Under the pieces are notes generated by a model. The model was given only the letters and a program-made list of their open reading frames with translations. It was not told the DNA's origin and did no database searches. This document shows positions 50,468-60,513 of a DNA stretch of 64,000 nt, in pieces. The DNA comes from Veillonella ratti (GTDB lineage Bacteria; Bacillota; Negativicutes; Veillonellales; Veillonellaceae). The position numbers were made by a program, and so were the translations under genes. Every line of letters starts with the position of its first letter. Position 1 is the first letter of the stretch. The stretch lies in assembly GCF_003992115.1 (NCBI RefSeq), contig NZ_RQUX01000001.1:62001-126000 (forward strand), read 5' to 3'.

Positions 50468-51595
50468 TTATATTACCTCCGCATCATCTACATACTGACT
50501 TCCTAAGGTGGTAATTAAACTACTTTGTGTAATGACCCCCGCCAGGCGTTCAGAATCATCCAGTACGATCATATACGGACGGTGCAAGGTCTGAATTGTT
50601 TCTACCACATCTAATAAGGAATCCCCCACATGAGCCAACTTCTTCGGCTGGGCCATAATCTCACTGACAGGCCCCTGTAAACTTATTTGCTCACGAATCA
50701 TACGGGCATTAACTAAGCCTCTAAAACGACGCGTGCCGCGGTCTACAATAATAAGGAAATCTTGAGGGATATCTTTAATTTTTTTCATACAACGGAATAA
50801 GCTGTCACTCGGATAGGCAATATTGGTGGCATCAATCATGATGTCTTCCGCTTTGATGAACTCCGGTGAGTTCCAAATACGGTTTTTACCAATAAAGCAT
50901 TCTACATATTCCGTAGCAGGATTTCGTAAAATTTGTTCCGGCGTATCGTATTGTTCTACATGACCTTCACGCATTAAACAAATACGGTCCGAGATTTTAA
51001 TGGCTTCATCCATATCATGAGTTACGAAAACAATCGTTTTCTTTAATGTTTCTTGTAAGCTGCGCAGCTCATCCTGCAAGGACACGCGCGTAATAGGGTC
51101 AATCGCGGAGAAAGGTTCATCCATCAAAATAACATCCGGATCGACAATAAGCGCTCGCGCTACACCGACACGCTGCTGCTGACCACCGGATAATTCAATG
51201 GGATAACGATTCAATAAATCACGAGATAAATCAACGAGGTCCATCATTTCATTAATCTTCTCAGTCCGTCCTTCTTGCGGCATCTTATGAAGATCCATAA
51301 CCAATTCTAAATTTTTGCGAATTGTCATATGAGGGAATAAACCCGTTTGCTGGATAACGTAACCAATCTTACGACGCAAGGCTACCGGTTCCATATCATG
51401 AATATTTTCACCATTTACATAAATATCGCCACCTGTAATAGGTATCAAGCGATTAATCATTTTAAGCAATGTGGATTTACCACAGCCACTACCGCCAATG
51501 AGTGAAACAATTTCACCATCGGGAATATTCAAACTAATATCATGTAATACTTCTTTTTTTCCATATCGTTTCTTAACGTTTTTTATTTCTATCAT
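50468..51595 (-). CDS. Glycine betaine-type ABC transporter ATP-binding protein with CBS domains
   Basis: ATPase of the osmolyte importer, 375 residues. Walker A is GGSGCGKST, the signature LSGGQQQR and Walker B VILMDEPFSAID, followed by the switch histidine VTHDMDEA. Two CBS modules occupy about 250-375; in OpuA they sense ionic strength or bind c-di-AMP. It is the first gene of the two-gene operon, behind a promoter that carries a perfect inverted repeat. Confidence 0.93.
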   Translation of the reverse strand: MIEIKNVKKRYGKKEVLHDISLNIPDGEIVSLIGGSGCGKSTLLKMINRLIPITGGDIYVNGENIHDMEPVALRRKIGYVIQQTGLFPHMTIRKNLELVMDLHKMPQEGRTEKINEMMDLVDLSRDLLNRYPIELSGGQQQRVGVARALIVDPDVILMDEPFSAIDPITRVSLQDELRSLQETLKKTIVFVTHDMDEAIKISDRICLMREGHVEQYDTPEQILRNPATEYVECFIGKNRIWNSPEFIKAEDIMIDATNIAYPSDSLFRCMKKIKDIPQDFLIIVDRGTRRFRGLVNARMIREQISLQGPVSEIMAQPKKLAHVGDSLLDVVETIQTLHRPYMIVLDDSERLAGVITQSSLITTLGSQYVDDAEVI

Positions 51596-51608
51596 ATAAT
51601 ACCTCCCT

Positions 51609-51652
51609 AAAGTAACAACTCTATTCTAACATCAGGTTGTTACTTTGGTCAA
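51609..51652 (-). promoter_or_regulatory. Promoter with perfect 11-bp inverted repeat (candidate BusR operator)
   Basis: On the minus strand -35 TTGACC (51647-51652) and -10 TAGAAT (51623-51628) are 18 bases apart. AAAGTAACAAC (51609-51619) and GTTGTTACTTT (51636-51646) form an inverted repeat with a 16-base centre: one arm fills the -35/-10 spacer and the other covers the start region. This placement would block polymerase. The adjacent BusR-like regulator is the natural candidate. Confidence 0.7.
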
Positions 51653-51715
51653 ATATCGACTTTTATAAATATATTATAGTATGCATTACTTTATGTCATA
51701 GTGGCCTATATAATA

Positions 51716-51746
51716 CAAAAAAGCGCCCGACTCATGTCAGGCGCTT
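51716..51746 (-). terminator. Terminator after the BusR-like gene
   Basis: Stem AAGCGCC/GGCGCTT with a 12-base loop, followed on the minus strand by TTTTTTG. Confidence 0.8.
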
Positions 51747-51834
51747 ATTGCGTTATATTGTAAATAAAATTATTAAATTATATAGTCAACCTTTAGTTAA
51801 CCTTAAAGTGTTACCGATTATCTGCCACAGGCTG

Positions 51835-52476
51835 TTAAGCCTCGTTTTCATCGGTATTATACAAAAAGCGTTCCAATCGCAACCAACTGTCAGTGGGGCC
51901 GATAAAATAGATTTCCTCGCCCGCCGTAAAAGTAGCATACGGTCCCGGCGATATAATCATAGTCTTATCTTGATTTTCAATCGCCACAATGGTGACACCG
52001 GTATGTTGCCATAATTGAATGGATCCTATGGACTGCCCTAAATAACGACAATCCTCCGTAATGGACATTTTCATAGGTTGCAATGGATTTTTATATTGGT
52101 AATGACCGACAGAATCAGTTAATTTTTGTATCGTTTCTTTTAATCCCTGCAGGGATTTTGTTTGATTCTCAATTTGCTGAGTCAGCTCGCGTCGCAAAGA
52201 GTCCACCGAATCAAAGTCGCTAAATTGCATTCGAAATTGTTCGGCTTTCTCCTTAGATAAAACTGTACAGCCACTCCCTTTAGTCACTTCGACAATGCCT
52301 AAATCTGCCAGCAAAGCAATGGCTCGGCGCGAAGTTTCAGGAGACACACCGTAGTGAACCGATAGGGCGGAGCGTGCAAAAATACGCTCCCCTTCCTTAT
52401 ATCCGCCGGATACAATTTTACCGGCCACATCGGCTGCAATTTGTTGATAACGAGCTGTACGTACAGTTTTACTCAC
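51835..52476 (-). CDS. BusR-like GntR regulator with RCK_C (TrkA-C) domain
   Basis: A 213-residue protein starting with GTG behind AAAGGA. The N-terminal GntR-type winged helix (FARSALSVHYGVSPETSRRAIALLADLG) is followed by a coiled-coil segment (about 85-120) and a C-terminal RCK_C domain (about 130-210, IGSIQLWQHTGVTIVAIE). This is the domain order of BusR in Streptococcus and Lactococcus, a repressor that binds c-di-AMP through RCK_C and controls the betaine importer busAA-busAB. Here the matching importer is directly downstream. The start is two bases after the pyrG stop, so it is co-transcribed with pyrG. Confidence 0.85.
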   Translation of the reverse strand: MSKTVRTARYQQIAADVAGKIVSGGYKEGERIFARSALSVHYGVSPETSRRAIALLADLGIVEVTKGSGCTVLSKEKAEQFRMQFSDFDSVDSLRRELTQQIENQTKSLQGLKETIQKLTDSVGHYQYKNPLQPMKMSITEDCRYLGQSIGSIQLWQHTGVTIVAIENQDKTMIISPGPYATFTAGEEIYFIGPTDSWLRLERFLYNTDENEA

Positions 52477-52478
52477 TA

Positions 52479-54125
<1,647 letters not shown>

Positions 54126-54156
54126 CTATCGCACGCTGCGACAGTTTTAAAAAATC

Positions 54157-55821
54157 TTACATTTTTTCCGGTGCGGAAATACCTAAAATACCAAGACCGT
54201 TACGCAATACAGCGGCAATAGCCGTAATAAGGCCTAAACGAGCCTGTTGCAAATCGCTGTCTACGCCCATAATACGACCTTGTTTGTAGAACGAATGGAA
54301 CATGCCGGCCAATTCGTATAAGTAACGGGCAATACGATGTGGCGCACGATGTTCGGCGGCCTGACGAATTTCTTCAGGGTAAGCGCCTAATTTTTTAATA
54401 ATATCGAGTTCCAATTCGCTCGTTAAGGTATCAAATTTTACGCCGGTCCAATCACCGTATTTGATGCCCGCTTCATTCACTTGATTGAAAATGCTGTGAA
54501 TACGTGCATGCGCATACTGGATGTAGTATACCGGGTTATCATTGCTCTTTGAGGCTGCCAAGTTGATATCAAAATCCAATTGGCTGTCCAAGGAACGCAT
54601 GAGGAAGAAATAACGCGCCGCATCAACGCCTACTTCTTCAATCAATTCATCCAAGGTTACGGATTGGCCGGTACGTTTCGACATTTTTACAAGTTCGCCG
54701 TCACGATATAAGGCCACCATTTGTAATAACAAAATTTCCAAGCGGTCCGGATTATAGCCGAGGGCCTGCATGGACGCTTTAACGCGCGTCACATAACCGT
54801 GATGGTCAGCGCCCCAGATATTAATCATCTTTTTAAAACCGCGTTCAAATTTATTGCGATGGTACGCAATATCCGATGCCAAGTATGTAGGTTCGCCGTT
54901 TTCACGGATAACTACGCGGTCTTTGTCGTCGCCGTAGCGCGTGGACGCAAACCATAAAGCACCGTCTTTTTCATACACATCACCGGTGTCTTTTAAGAAT
55001 TGAATAGCTTTGGTTACTTCACCGCTTCTGTGCAAGGAGCGTTCGCTGAACCAGTGATCGAAGTCCACATTGAAATTGCGCAGGCTTACACGCAAGGCAT
55101 TAAGCTTTTCAGTCAAACCGAATTCTTTAAAGAACGGCAAACGTTCTTCTTCGCTCAATACGGCAAAGAAATCGCCACGCCAGTTGATGATACTCTGTGC
55201 CGTATCAATAATATCCTGGCCATGATAGCCGTTTTCAGGGAATTCACTCTTCATATCGAGAAGTTCCATATAACGAGCATCAATGGATTTCGCCAAGTTA
55301 TCAATCTGATTACCGGCGTCATTGATGTAATATTCGGATTGCACGTTGTAACCGGCGGCGCGCAATAAGTTAACCAACGCACTGCCGTAAGCTGCACCAC
55401 GGCCATGACCTACATGAAGGGGGCCTGTCGGATTGGCACTTACATATTCAACCTGAATCGTATCTTCATCACGAGTAGCTTGTGTGCCATAGCAAACGCC
55501 TTGTTCCAACACGGATTTCAACGTATCGTAAACAGCGTCTGTTTTCACAAAGAAATTGATAAAACCGGCGCCGGCTTTTTCAGCTTTTTCAAGCCAATCA
55601 TAGTCCATATTGGCAATGATGATATCCGCAATAGCTGCCGGATTCATGCGGGCTACGCGGGCCGATTGCATGGCAATATTCGTAGAAAAATCGCCGAATT
55701 CTTTCTGTGGCGGTACTTCCAAAACTACTTCAGGGTACGTTCCCTCCGGTAATGTGCCGTCAGCTAATGCTTTTGCTACTGCCGCCTCAATTCCTTGCTT
55801 GAGCTTGTCCTTTAGTTCCAT
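54157..55821 (-). CDS. argS: Arginyl-tRNA synthetase
   Basis: Class I synthetase, 554 residues. The HIGH motif is HVGH in NPTGPLHVGHGRG and the KMSK motif is in VKMSKRTGQ. The N-terminal additional domain (QKEFGDFSTNIAM) and the C-terminal DALR anticodon-binding domain are present. It overlaps the upstream DUF1934 gene by 35 bases, a pairing common in Firmicutes. Confidence 0.96.
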   Translation of the reverse strand: MELKDKLKQGIEAAVAKALADGTLPEGTYPEVVLEVPPQKEFGDFSTNIAMQSARVARMNPAAIADIIIANMDYDWLEKAEKAGAGFINFFVKTDAVYDTLKSVLEQGVCYGTQATRDEDTIQVEYVSANPTGPLHVGHGRGAAYGSALVNLLRAAGYNVQSEYYINDAGNQIDNLAKSIDARYMELLDMKSEFPENGYHGQDIIDTAQSIINWRGDFFAVLSEEERLPFFKEFGLTEKLNALRVSLRNFNVDFDHWFSERSLHRSGEVTKAIQFLKDTGDVYEKDGALWFASTRYGDDKDRVVIRENGEPTYLASDIAYHRNKFERGFKKMINIWGADHHGYVTRVKASMQALGYNPDRLEILLLQMVALYRDGELVKMSKRTGQSVTLDELIEEVGVDAARYFFLMRSLDSQLDFDINLAASKSNDNPVYYIQYAHARIHSIFNQVNEAGIKYGDWTGVKFDTLTSELELDIIKKLGAYPEEIRQAAEHRAPHRIARYLYELAGMFHSFYKQGRIMGVDSDLQQARLGLITAIAAVLRNGLGILGISAPEKM

Positions 55822-56245
55822 ACTCCAAATCCTCCTGTAATACGATATCTAATTGATTATAATATTGCCATTCGCCACTGACCGAAATGTCGTAGCCTAA
55901 GTGTATTTTACCGATGCCGTCCTCTAAGTCAGACTCCAATTCATGGGTTTTAAACGCCATGTGAAGCTCACCGAACGGAGTTTCATACACTGATTGCCGT
56001 GTCTCGCCGAGCACATACTCATGACGCATAGACACTTTGCCATTGCGAATTAATACAATGGAACGAGGCTTTAACTTAATCGTTGTATGGGAGCCTTCCA
56101 TTCCGGATAATTCGGTTTCATTATACATAATATATTTTGTATCATTTTTTTCGTGATATTCACCGGGAGAAACCATTTCAATGACTGTATCATGCCCGTC
56201 CGCATCCCGTTGAATACTCTTTACACCAACTAAAACGCGCTTCAT
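55787..56245 (-). CDS. DUF1934 (YwiB-like) beta-barrel protein
   Basis: A 152-residue protein from the ATG behind AAGGAGG. The family, typified by Bacillus YwiB, is usually encoded just upstream of argS, exactly as here, and is predicted to fold as a lipocalin-like barrel. Motifs are VSPGEYHEKNDTKYIMYNE and KLGYDI-like strands near the end (IHLGYDISVSGEWQYYN). Its function is unknown; cotranslation with argS is implied by the overlap. Confidence 0.85.
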   Translation of the reverse strand: MKRVLVGVKSIQRDADGHDTVIEMVSPGEYHEKNDTKYIMYNETELSGMEGSHTTIKLKPRSIVLIRNGKVSMRHEYVLGETRQSVYETPFGELHMAFKTHELESDLEDGIGKIHLGYDISVSGEWQYYNQLDIVLQEDLEYGTKGQAQARN

Positions 56246-56357
56246 CGAAGTCCTCCTTTCCACTTTTGACACATCCGTTTGTTATCAAAAATTTTATTAA
56301 ACTATACATCAGTTAATTATACCATAGAAAGAGCTTTATTTTAAGAAAATTCTTCGC

Positions 56358-56657
56358 TTAAACGCCTTGAAGAATGTCCTCAATTACCGTAGGATTCGCC
56401 TTTTTAAAAGCTGCTACCAAGGCTCTTTTTTGGTCCCTCGGCATGCGTTTTACCTGGTATTCCATGGACTGCGCATCCTGTTTACGATCAAAGGCGGTAA
56501 ACCACACGAGGCTCACCGGCCGGCGTGTTCTGGTATATTTGGCGCCGCCCGGAATTTCACCGTTATGAGCCGCCACACGTTGCTTCAAATCAACAGTCCA
56601 GCCGGTGTATAAGGACCCGTCCGCACATTCTACCATGTATGTGTAAAATTGACTCAT
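56358..56657 (-). CDS. GIY-YIG endonuclease-fold protein (UPF0213/YhbQ-like)
   Basis: A 99-residue single-domain GIY-YIG protein. The degenerate GIY is TYM and YIG is YTG (YTYMVECADGSLYTGWT), with the conserved arginine and histidine in LKQRVAAHN and the lysine in GAKYTRTRRP. Related YhbQ/YazA proteins are linked to DNA repair or nucleic acid processing but remain poorly defined. It is a single gene with no clear operon partner. Confidence 0.88.
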   Translation of the reverse strand: MSQFYTYMVECADGSLYTGWTVDLKQRVAAHNGEIPGGAKYTRTRRPVSLVWFTAFDRKQDAQSMEYQVKRMPRDQKRALVAAFKKANPTVIEDILQGV

Positions 56658-56732
56658 AACTGCCTCCCCTCGTTTACAGTTTGCACTACTTTAATATCTT
56701 TATTATTGTTCTATTTACAGCTAATTATTGCA

Positions 56733-57395
56733 CTATTTGCTACTACCTTGAGTGTCCGTAATCGGCTCCAAAGTAATCGACTTAATCACAACCGGCGCTA
56801 AGGGCTTGTCATTTTTATCGGTCTGTACTTTGCCGATTTTAGCAACTACATCCATGCCCTGCGTAACAACGCCGAAAATGGTATGCTTATTGTCGAGCCA
56901 CGGTGTCGGCCCTAAAGTAATAAAGAATTGCGCCCCACCTGTATTCGGCCCGCGGTTGGCCATGGCCAAAAGGCCCATTTTGTTAAAATGTAAATCATTT
57001 ACAAATTCATCCGGAATAGTATAACCCGGACCGCCTTTACCGTCATCGCCGCCTTGAATCATAAAGCCGTCAATAACGCGATGGAATGTTAAATCGTTAT
57101 AATAACCTTGTTTTACCAAGTAGTCGAAGTTTTTAACTGTAATCGGTGTTTTGGTACCGTATAAACGAACTTTAAAAGTGCCTTCCGTGGTGTTAAACAC
57201 GGCATAATGATCTTTGACCGGCGTGTTATCAAGCGTCGGTGCTTGCAAGGTACCGGTCTGGCTGTTTTGTGCTGTATTTTGGTCGGCCGAGCTGCCTGCC
57301 GCCGTACCGCAAGCGGCAGTTACGAGCATGGTCATCCCCAATAAACCAACCGAGCACAAACGTCGCCAATTTGTATAAAAATACGTCAGCTTCAT
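56733..57395 (-). CDS. Cyclophilin-type peptidyl-prolyl isomerase lipoprotein
   Basis: A 220-residue exported folding factor, starting at the ATG behind TTGGAGG. A lipoprotein signal ends at VTAAC, so the mature protein starts with a lipid-modified cysteine. After a linker, residues about 65-215 are a cyclophilin domain with FHRVIDGFMIQGGD, GLLAMANRGPNTGGAQFFI and WLDNKHTIFGVV; the catalytic arginine and the FFI/WLD pocket are intact. It probably acts in the periplasm on envelope proteins. Confidence 0.92.
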   Translation of the reverse strand: MKLTYFYTNWRRLCSVGLLGMTMLVTAACGTAAGSSADQNTAQNSQTGTLQAPTLDNTPVKDHYAVFNTTEGTFKVRLYGTKTPITVKNFDYLVKQGYYNDLTFHRVIDGFMIQGGDDGKGGPGYTIPDEFVNDLHFNKMGLLAMANRGPNTGGAQFFITLGPTPWLDNKHTIFGVVTQGMDVVAKIGKVQTDKNDKPLAPVVIKSITLEPITDTQGSSK

Positions 57396-57553
57396 CTGTA
57401 CCTCCAATATATGAAAAACCGCTCACAAACAATATGAGCGGTACTTTTGACATTTTATTATAGCATAGAGTATTAAATTAGGCTAGAGGGATTTTAAAAT
57501 TTTCGATTTTCATTTGTGACGCGCGGCTCTAAGGCCATCAACAGACCAAAAAC

Positions 57554-58327
57554 TTAAATCCAACCGAAATTTTTACAAGCTTCGTAAATGCCGTCATTAT
57601 TGCAATCGGCCGTAATATAATCAGCCGCCGCTTTAAGCTCTTCACGGGCATTCCCCATGGCAATGTTAAGCCATTCCGGACTAAACATAGACAAATCATT
57701 ATAGCCGTCGCCGAACACTACCACATCGGCCGGTTCCATGCCGTAATAGGCAATCATACGACGCACGCCTTCCCCTTTAACCATAGGTTCAAACAAGATG
57801 CAATCATTGCCATAGCGAATAATGTCATTCGACATATGAACGACGCCGGTGGCAGCTTCTTGTTCCGGTGTCATGTAGGCATAAATCTTGTAAAAATGCT
57901 CTACCTTACGATAGTCAAAATTCGGATCGTATTTGGTCGTGCATACATCCCAAACAGGATGCCAGTTAAGCACTTCTTCATACGGTGTAACCCGGACTAA
58001 TTCATTCACATCGGTTACGGCCCAGTGAAGCCCCAACCTGTCCAGTTGTGCCAAATAGTTAAGGCACGCTTCTCTATCCAAGCCTTCCATAAATAATATC
58101 TCATTATTAACGGTCACACTCTTACCGCCATCAGCCACAAAGTCATGGACATTGGCCATATCGGCAAAGCGTTTCGCATCAATTTGCAAGCGCCCCGTCG
58201 CCAACGCTACGCGATGACCGTTCGCCTTTAACGTGTCGAGCGTCATTTGAGCACTTTTTGGAATAATGCCATCCGGCCAAACAGCCAGCGTGTTATCAAC
58301 GTCAAAAAAGAAGAATTTCTTTTTCAT
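57554..58327 (-). CDS. HAD superfamily hydrolase, Cof subfamily
   Basis: A 257-residue phosphatase with nucleophile motif FFFDVDNTLAVW, motif II ALATGR, and motif IV GDGYNDLSMF; the cap domain is of the C2 Cof type. Cof enzymes dephosphorylate sugar phosphates, flavin mononucleotide or pyridoxal phosphate; the substrate here cannot be told. The start is the ATG behind GGGAGG (a TTG directly before it is ignored). Confidence 0.9.
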   Translation of the reverse strand: MKKKFFFFDVDNTLAVWPDGIIPKSAQMTLDTLKANGHRVALATGRLQIDAKRFADMANVHDFVADGGKSVTVNNEILFMEGLDREACLNYLAQLDRLGLHWAVTDVNELVRVTPYEEVLNWHPVWDVCTTKYDPNFDYRKVEHFYKIYAYMTPEQEAATGVVHMSNDIIRYGNDCILFEPMVKGEGVRRMIAYYGMEPADVVVFGDGYNDLSMFSPEWLNIAMGNAREELKAAADYITADCNNDGIYEACKNFGWI

Positions 58328-58380
58328 CAATGCCTCCCATCACATTAATATTTCATATAATTATACAGTTAAATGTGTTT

Positions 58381-58623
58381 TTATGCTTTGTCACGGCCCG
58401 ACATCAGTTTAAACCGTTCTTTCTGTGTTACATCAGGATATTTTTCATGATCTACCGGACTTGCAAACATAGACAACGGACGAATGTACGTCTTGCGTTC
58501 ACCATATAACTGCTGATACACAACGAAAGGTTCCCCCGTTTCCGAATGAACGGCGATGTCTTTTACGTAATAATACATGCCTTTGAAATGGCGATATAAG
58601 CCACCTACTACGATTTCGTGCAT
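58381..58623 (-). CDS. DUF1653 domain protein
   Basis: A small 80-residue protein that is one DUF1653 domain: VGGLYRHFKGMYYYVKDIAVHSETGE...VVYQQLYGERKTYIRPLSMF. The start is the ATG behind GGGAGGT. The function of the family is unknown. It ends 53 bases before the HAD gene, so the two may be co-transcribed. Confidence 0.88.
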   Translation of the reverse strand: MHEIVVGGLYRHFKGMYYYVKDIAVHSETGEPFVVYQQLYGERKTYIRPLSMFASPVDHEKYPDVTQKERFKLMSGRDKA

Positions 58624-58718
58624 ACGACCTCCCATAAGTTGTGATTAAGAATAAAACTCATTGTTTCGCTTTTTTTATTGTAACATATGAGGGCAAAAAT
58701 AAATACTTTTCAACTTAT

Positions 58719-58895
58719 AAAAATGGAACGCAAATTTTTTCGTTCCATTTTTCGTTCCATCTTTGAAACAAAAATCAATTTGCGTTCCATTTTATATTCT
58801 ATTTTTAAACAATTTCAACTTTGCATTCCATTTTTGCTCCATATTTGAAACAAAAAAGCAATTTGCGTTCCATTTCGTTTGGAACGCAAATTGCT
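58719..58895. repeat. Tandem hairpin-forming repeats built on TGGAACG, including the ilvC terminator
   Basis: Two diverged copies of an approximately 82-bp unit share TTTGAAACAAAAA and CAATTTGCGTTCCATTT (58762-58793 and 58844-58875). One hairpin, AAATGGAACG/CGTTCCATTT, spans 58721-58750; a second, with 14-bp arms at 58858-58871 and 58881-58894, ends in T6 on the minus strand and is the ilvC terminator. The remainder of 58624-58965 has no gene I can see. Confidence 0.7.
58851..58895 (-). terminator. Terminator of ilvC
   Basis: A 14-bp stem GCAATTTGCGTTCC/GGAACGCAAATTGC with a 9-base loop is followed on the minus strand by TTTTTTG, about 70 bases after the ilvC stop. Confidence 0.9.
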
Positions 58896-58965
58896 TTCAT
58901 AGGATTTTATATGCTCTTTCTATATTCTCTACAGCATGAATACAGGCTCTGAAGCATCATTCTTC

Positions 58966-59976
58966 TTATTTTTTAATCCAACTCATCAAGCCGCGAAGTT
59001 CGGCGCCCACTTTTTCGGATTCATGGTTAGCTGCTTTTTCACGACGAGCATAGAGTTTCTTGAAGCCGTCGTTGTAATCTGCCAAGAATTCATCGGCAAA
59101 GGCACCGGATTGGATATCCTTCAAGATTTCTTCCATCTTTTTGCGTGTTTCAGCCGTGATTAATTTAGTACCGGTTGCATAGTCACCGTATTCTGCCGTA
59201 TTGGAAATGGAGTTGCGCATGGTGTGGAAACCGCCTTCATAGATAAGATCTACGATAAGTTTCATTTCGTGAACGCATTCGAAGTAGGCATTAACCGGAT
59301 GATAACCGGCCTTCGTCAAGGTTTCAAAACCGGCCTGCATCAATTCGCAGATACCGCCGCAAAGAACGGCTTGTTCACCGAACAAATCGGTTTCTGTTTC
59401 TTCACGGAAGGTTGTGCCCAAGATGCCCGCACGACCGGCACCGATACCGGCCGCCCAAGCCAAGGCCAATTCTTTCGTATCGCCGGATGGATCTTTTTCT
59501 ACCGCATAAAGGCTTGGTACACCGCTGCCTTCTTGGAACGTACGACGAACGAGATGGCCCGGACCTTTAGGGGCGACCATGAATACATTCACATCGGCCG
59601 GTGGCACGATTTTTTTGAAATGAACATTGAAGCCATGAGCAAAGCCGAGATAGGCACCTTTTTTGAGATTCGGTTCTACGTCTTTTTTATAGGTTTCGGC
59701 CTGTAATTCATCAGGAATAAGAACCATAACAACATCAGCATCTTTCACTGCATCAGCCGTCACTTTAACCGGTAACCCGTCTTTTTCGGCTACTTGCCAA
59801 GATTTAGAGCCTTCACGAAGGCCTACGGTAACATCCATGCCGTTTTCTTTTAAATTAAGCGCATGAGCATGCCCTTGTGAACCGTAACCAAGTACGGTGA
59901 TTTTTTTACCTTTTAATGCGTCCAAATTGCAATCTGCATCATAATAAACTGTTGCTCCATAGATTGTTCCTGCCAT
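58966..59976 (-). CDS. ilvC: Ketol-acid reductoisomerase
   Basis: Second step of valine, leucine and isoleucine synthesis, NAD(P)H- and Mg-dependent. The 336-residue protein is the short class I form. The Rossmann motif is [15 protein letters not shown] and metal ligands lie in [12 protein letters not shown] and YFECVHE. It is the last gene of the ilv cluster, 48 bases after ilvH. Confidence 0.97.
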   Translation of the reverse strand: MAGTIYGATVYYDADCNLDALKGKKITVLGYGSQGHAHALNLKENGMDVTVGLREGSKSWQVAEKDGLPVKVTADAVKDADVVMVLIPDELQAETYKKDVEPNLKKGAYLGFAHGFNVHFKKIVPPADVNVFMVAPKGPGHLVRRTFQEGSGVPSLYAVEKDPSGDTKELALAWAAGIGAGRAGILGTTFREETETDLFGEQAVLCGGICELMQAGFETLTKAGYHPVNAYFECVHEMKLIVDLIYEGGFHTMRNSISNTAEYGDYATGTKLITAETRKKMEEILKDIQSGAFADEFLADYNDGFKKLYARREKAANHESEKVGAELRGLMSWIKK

Positions 59977-60024
59977 AATTGTTCCTCTCTCTCTGCCGGC
60001 TCCCCGGCTAACCTAATCTATCGC

Positions 60025-60513
60025 TTATAATCGTTCGCCCCGGCTCATTGCCGTCACGCCCGTTTTAGCCATTTCAAGCACCCCGTAGGGTTTCATAATA
60101 TCAATAAAGCCGCGTAGTTTTTCTTCATCCCCCGTCAGTTCAATGATGAGTGACGTTGGTGCCACATCGAGCACATTGCCGCGATAAATATTAGCAATCT
60201 GCACAATTTGTGAACGGGTCTGGTCGTCAGCTTTTACTTTAATCAGCATCAGCTCGCGTCGTACCACATCGGTCTTGGGGAATACTTTCACTTTAACTAC
60301 GTCGATAATTTTATAAATCTGTTTTTGGATTTGATCCAATGTATCCGAATCGGCATCCACCGTAAGAGTCATACGGGCATAGCCCGGTTGAACCGTTACA
60401 CCGGAAGTCATTTTTTTCACGGAATAGCCGCGCCGGTTAAAAAGCGCCAGCACGCGAGCGCCGATGCCGGATGTGTTTTTAGTTATCACCAGAATTTGAT
60501 GCTCATTCGACAT
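60025..60513 (-). CDS. ilvH: Acetolactate synthase small (regulatory) subunit
   Basis: A 162-residue regulatory subunit with an N-terminal ACT domain (TKNTSGIGARVLALFNRRGYSVKKM) that binds valine for feedback inhibition, and the C-terminal domain typical of full-length IlvH/IlvN. It overlaps ilvB by 11 bases, giving coupled synthesis of the two subunits. Confidence 0.95.
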   Translation of the reverse strand: MSNEHQILVITKNTSGIGARVLALFNRRGYSVKKMTSGVTVQPGYARMTLTVDADSDTLDQIQKQIYKIIDVVKVKVFPKTDVVRRELMLIKVKADDQTRSQIVQIANIYRGNVLDVAPTSLIIELTGDEEKLRGFIDIMKPYGVLEMAKTGVTAMSRGERL

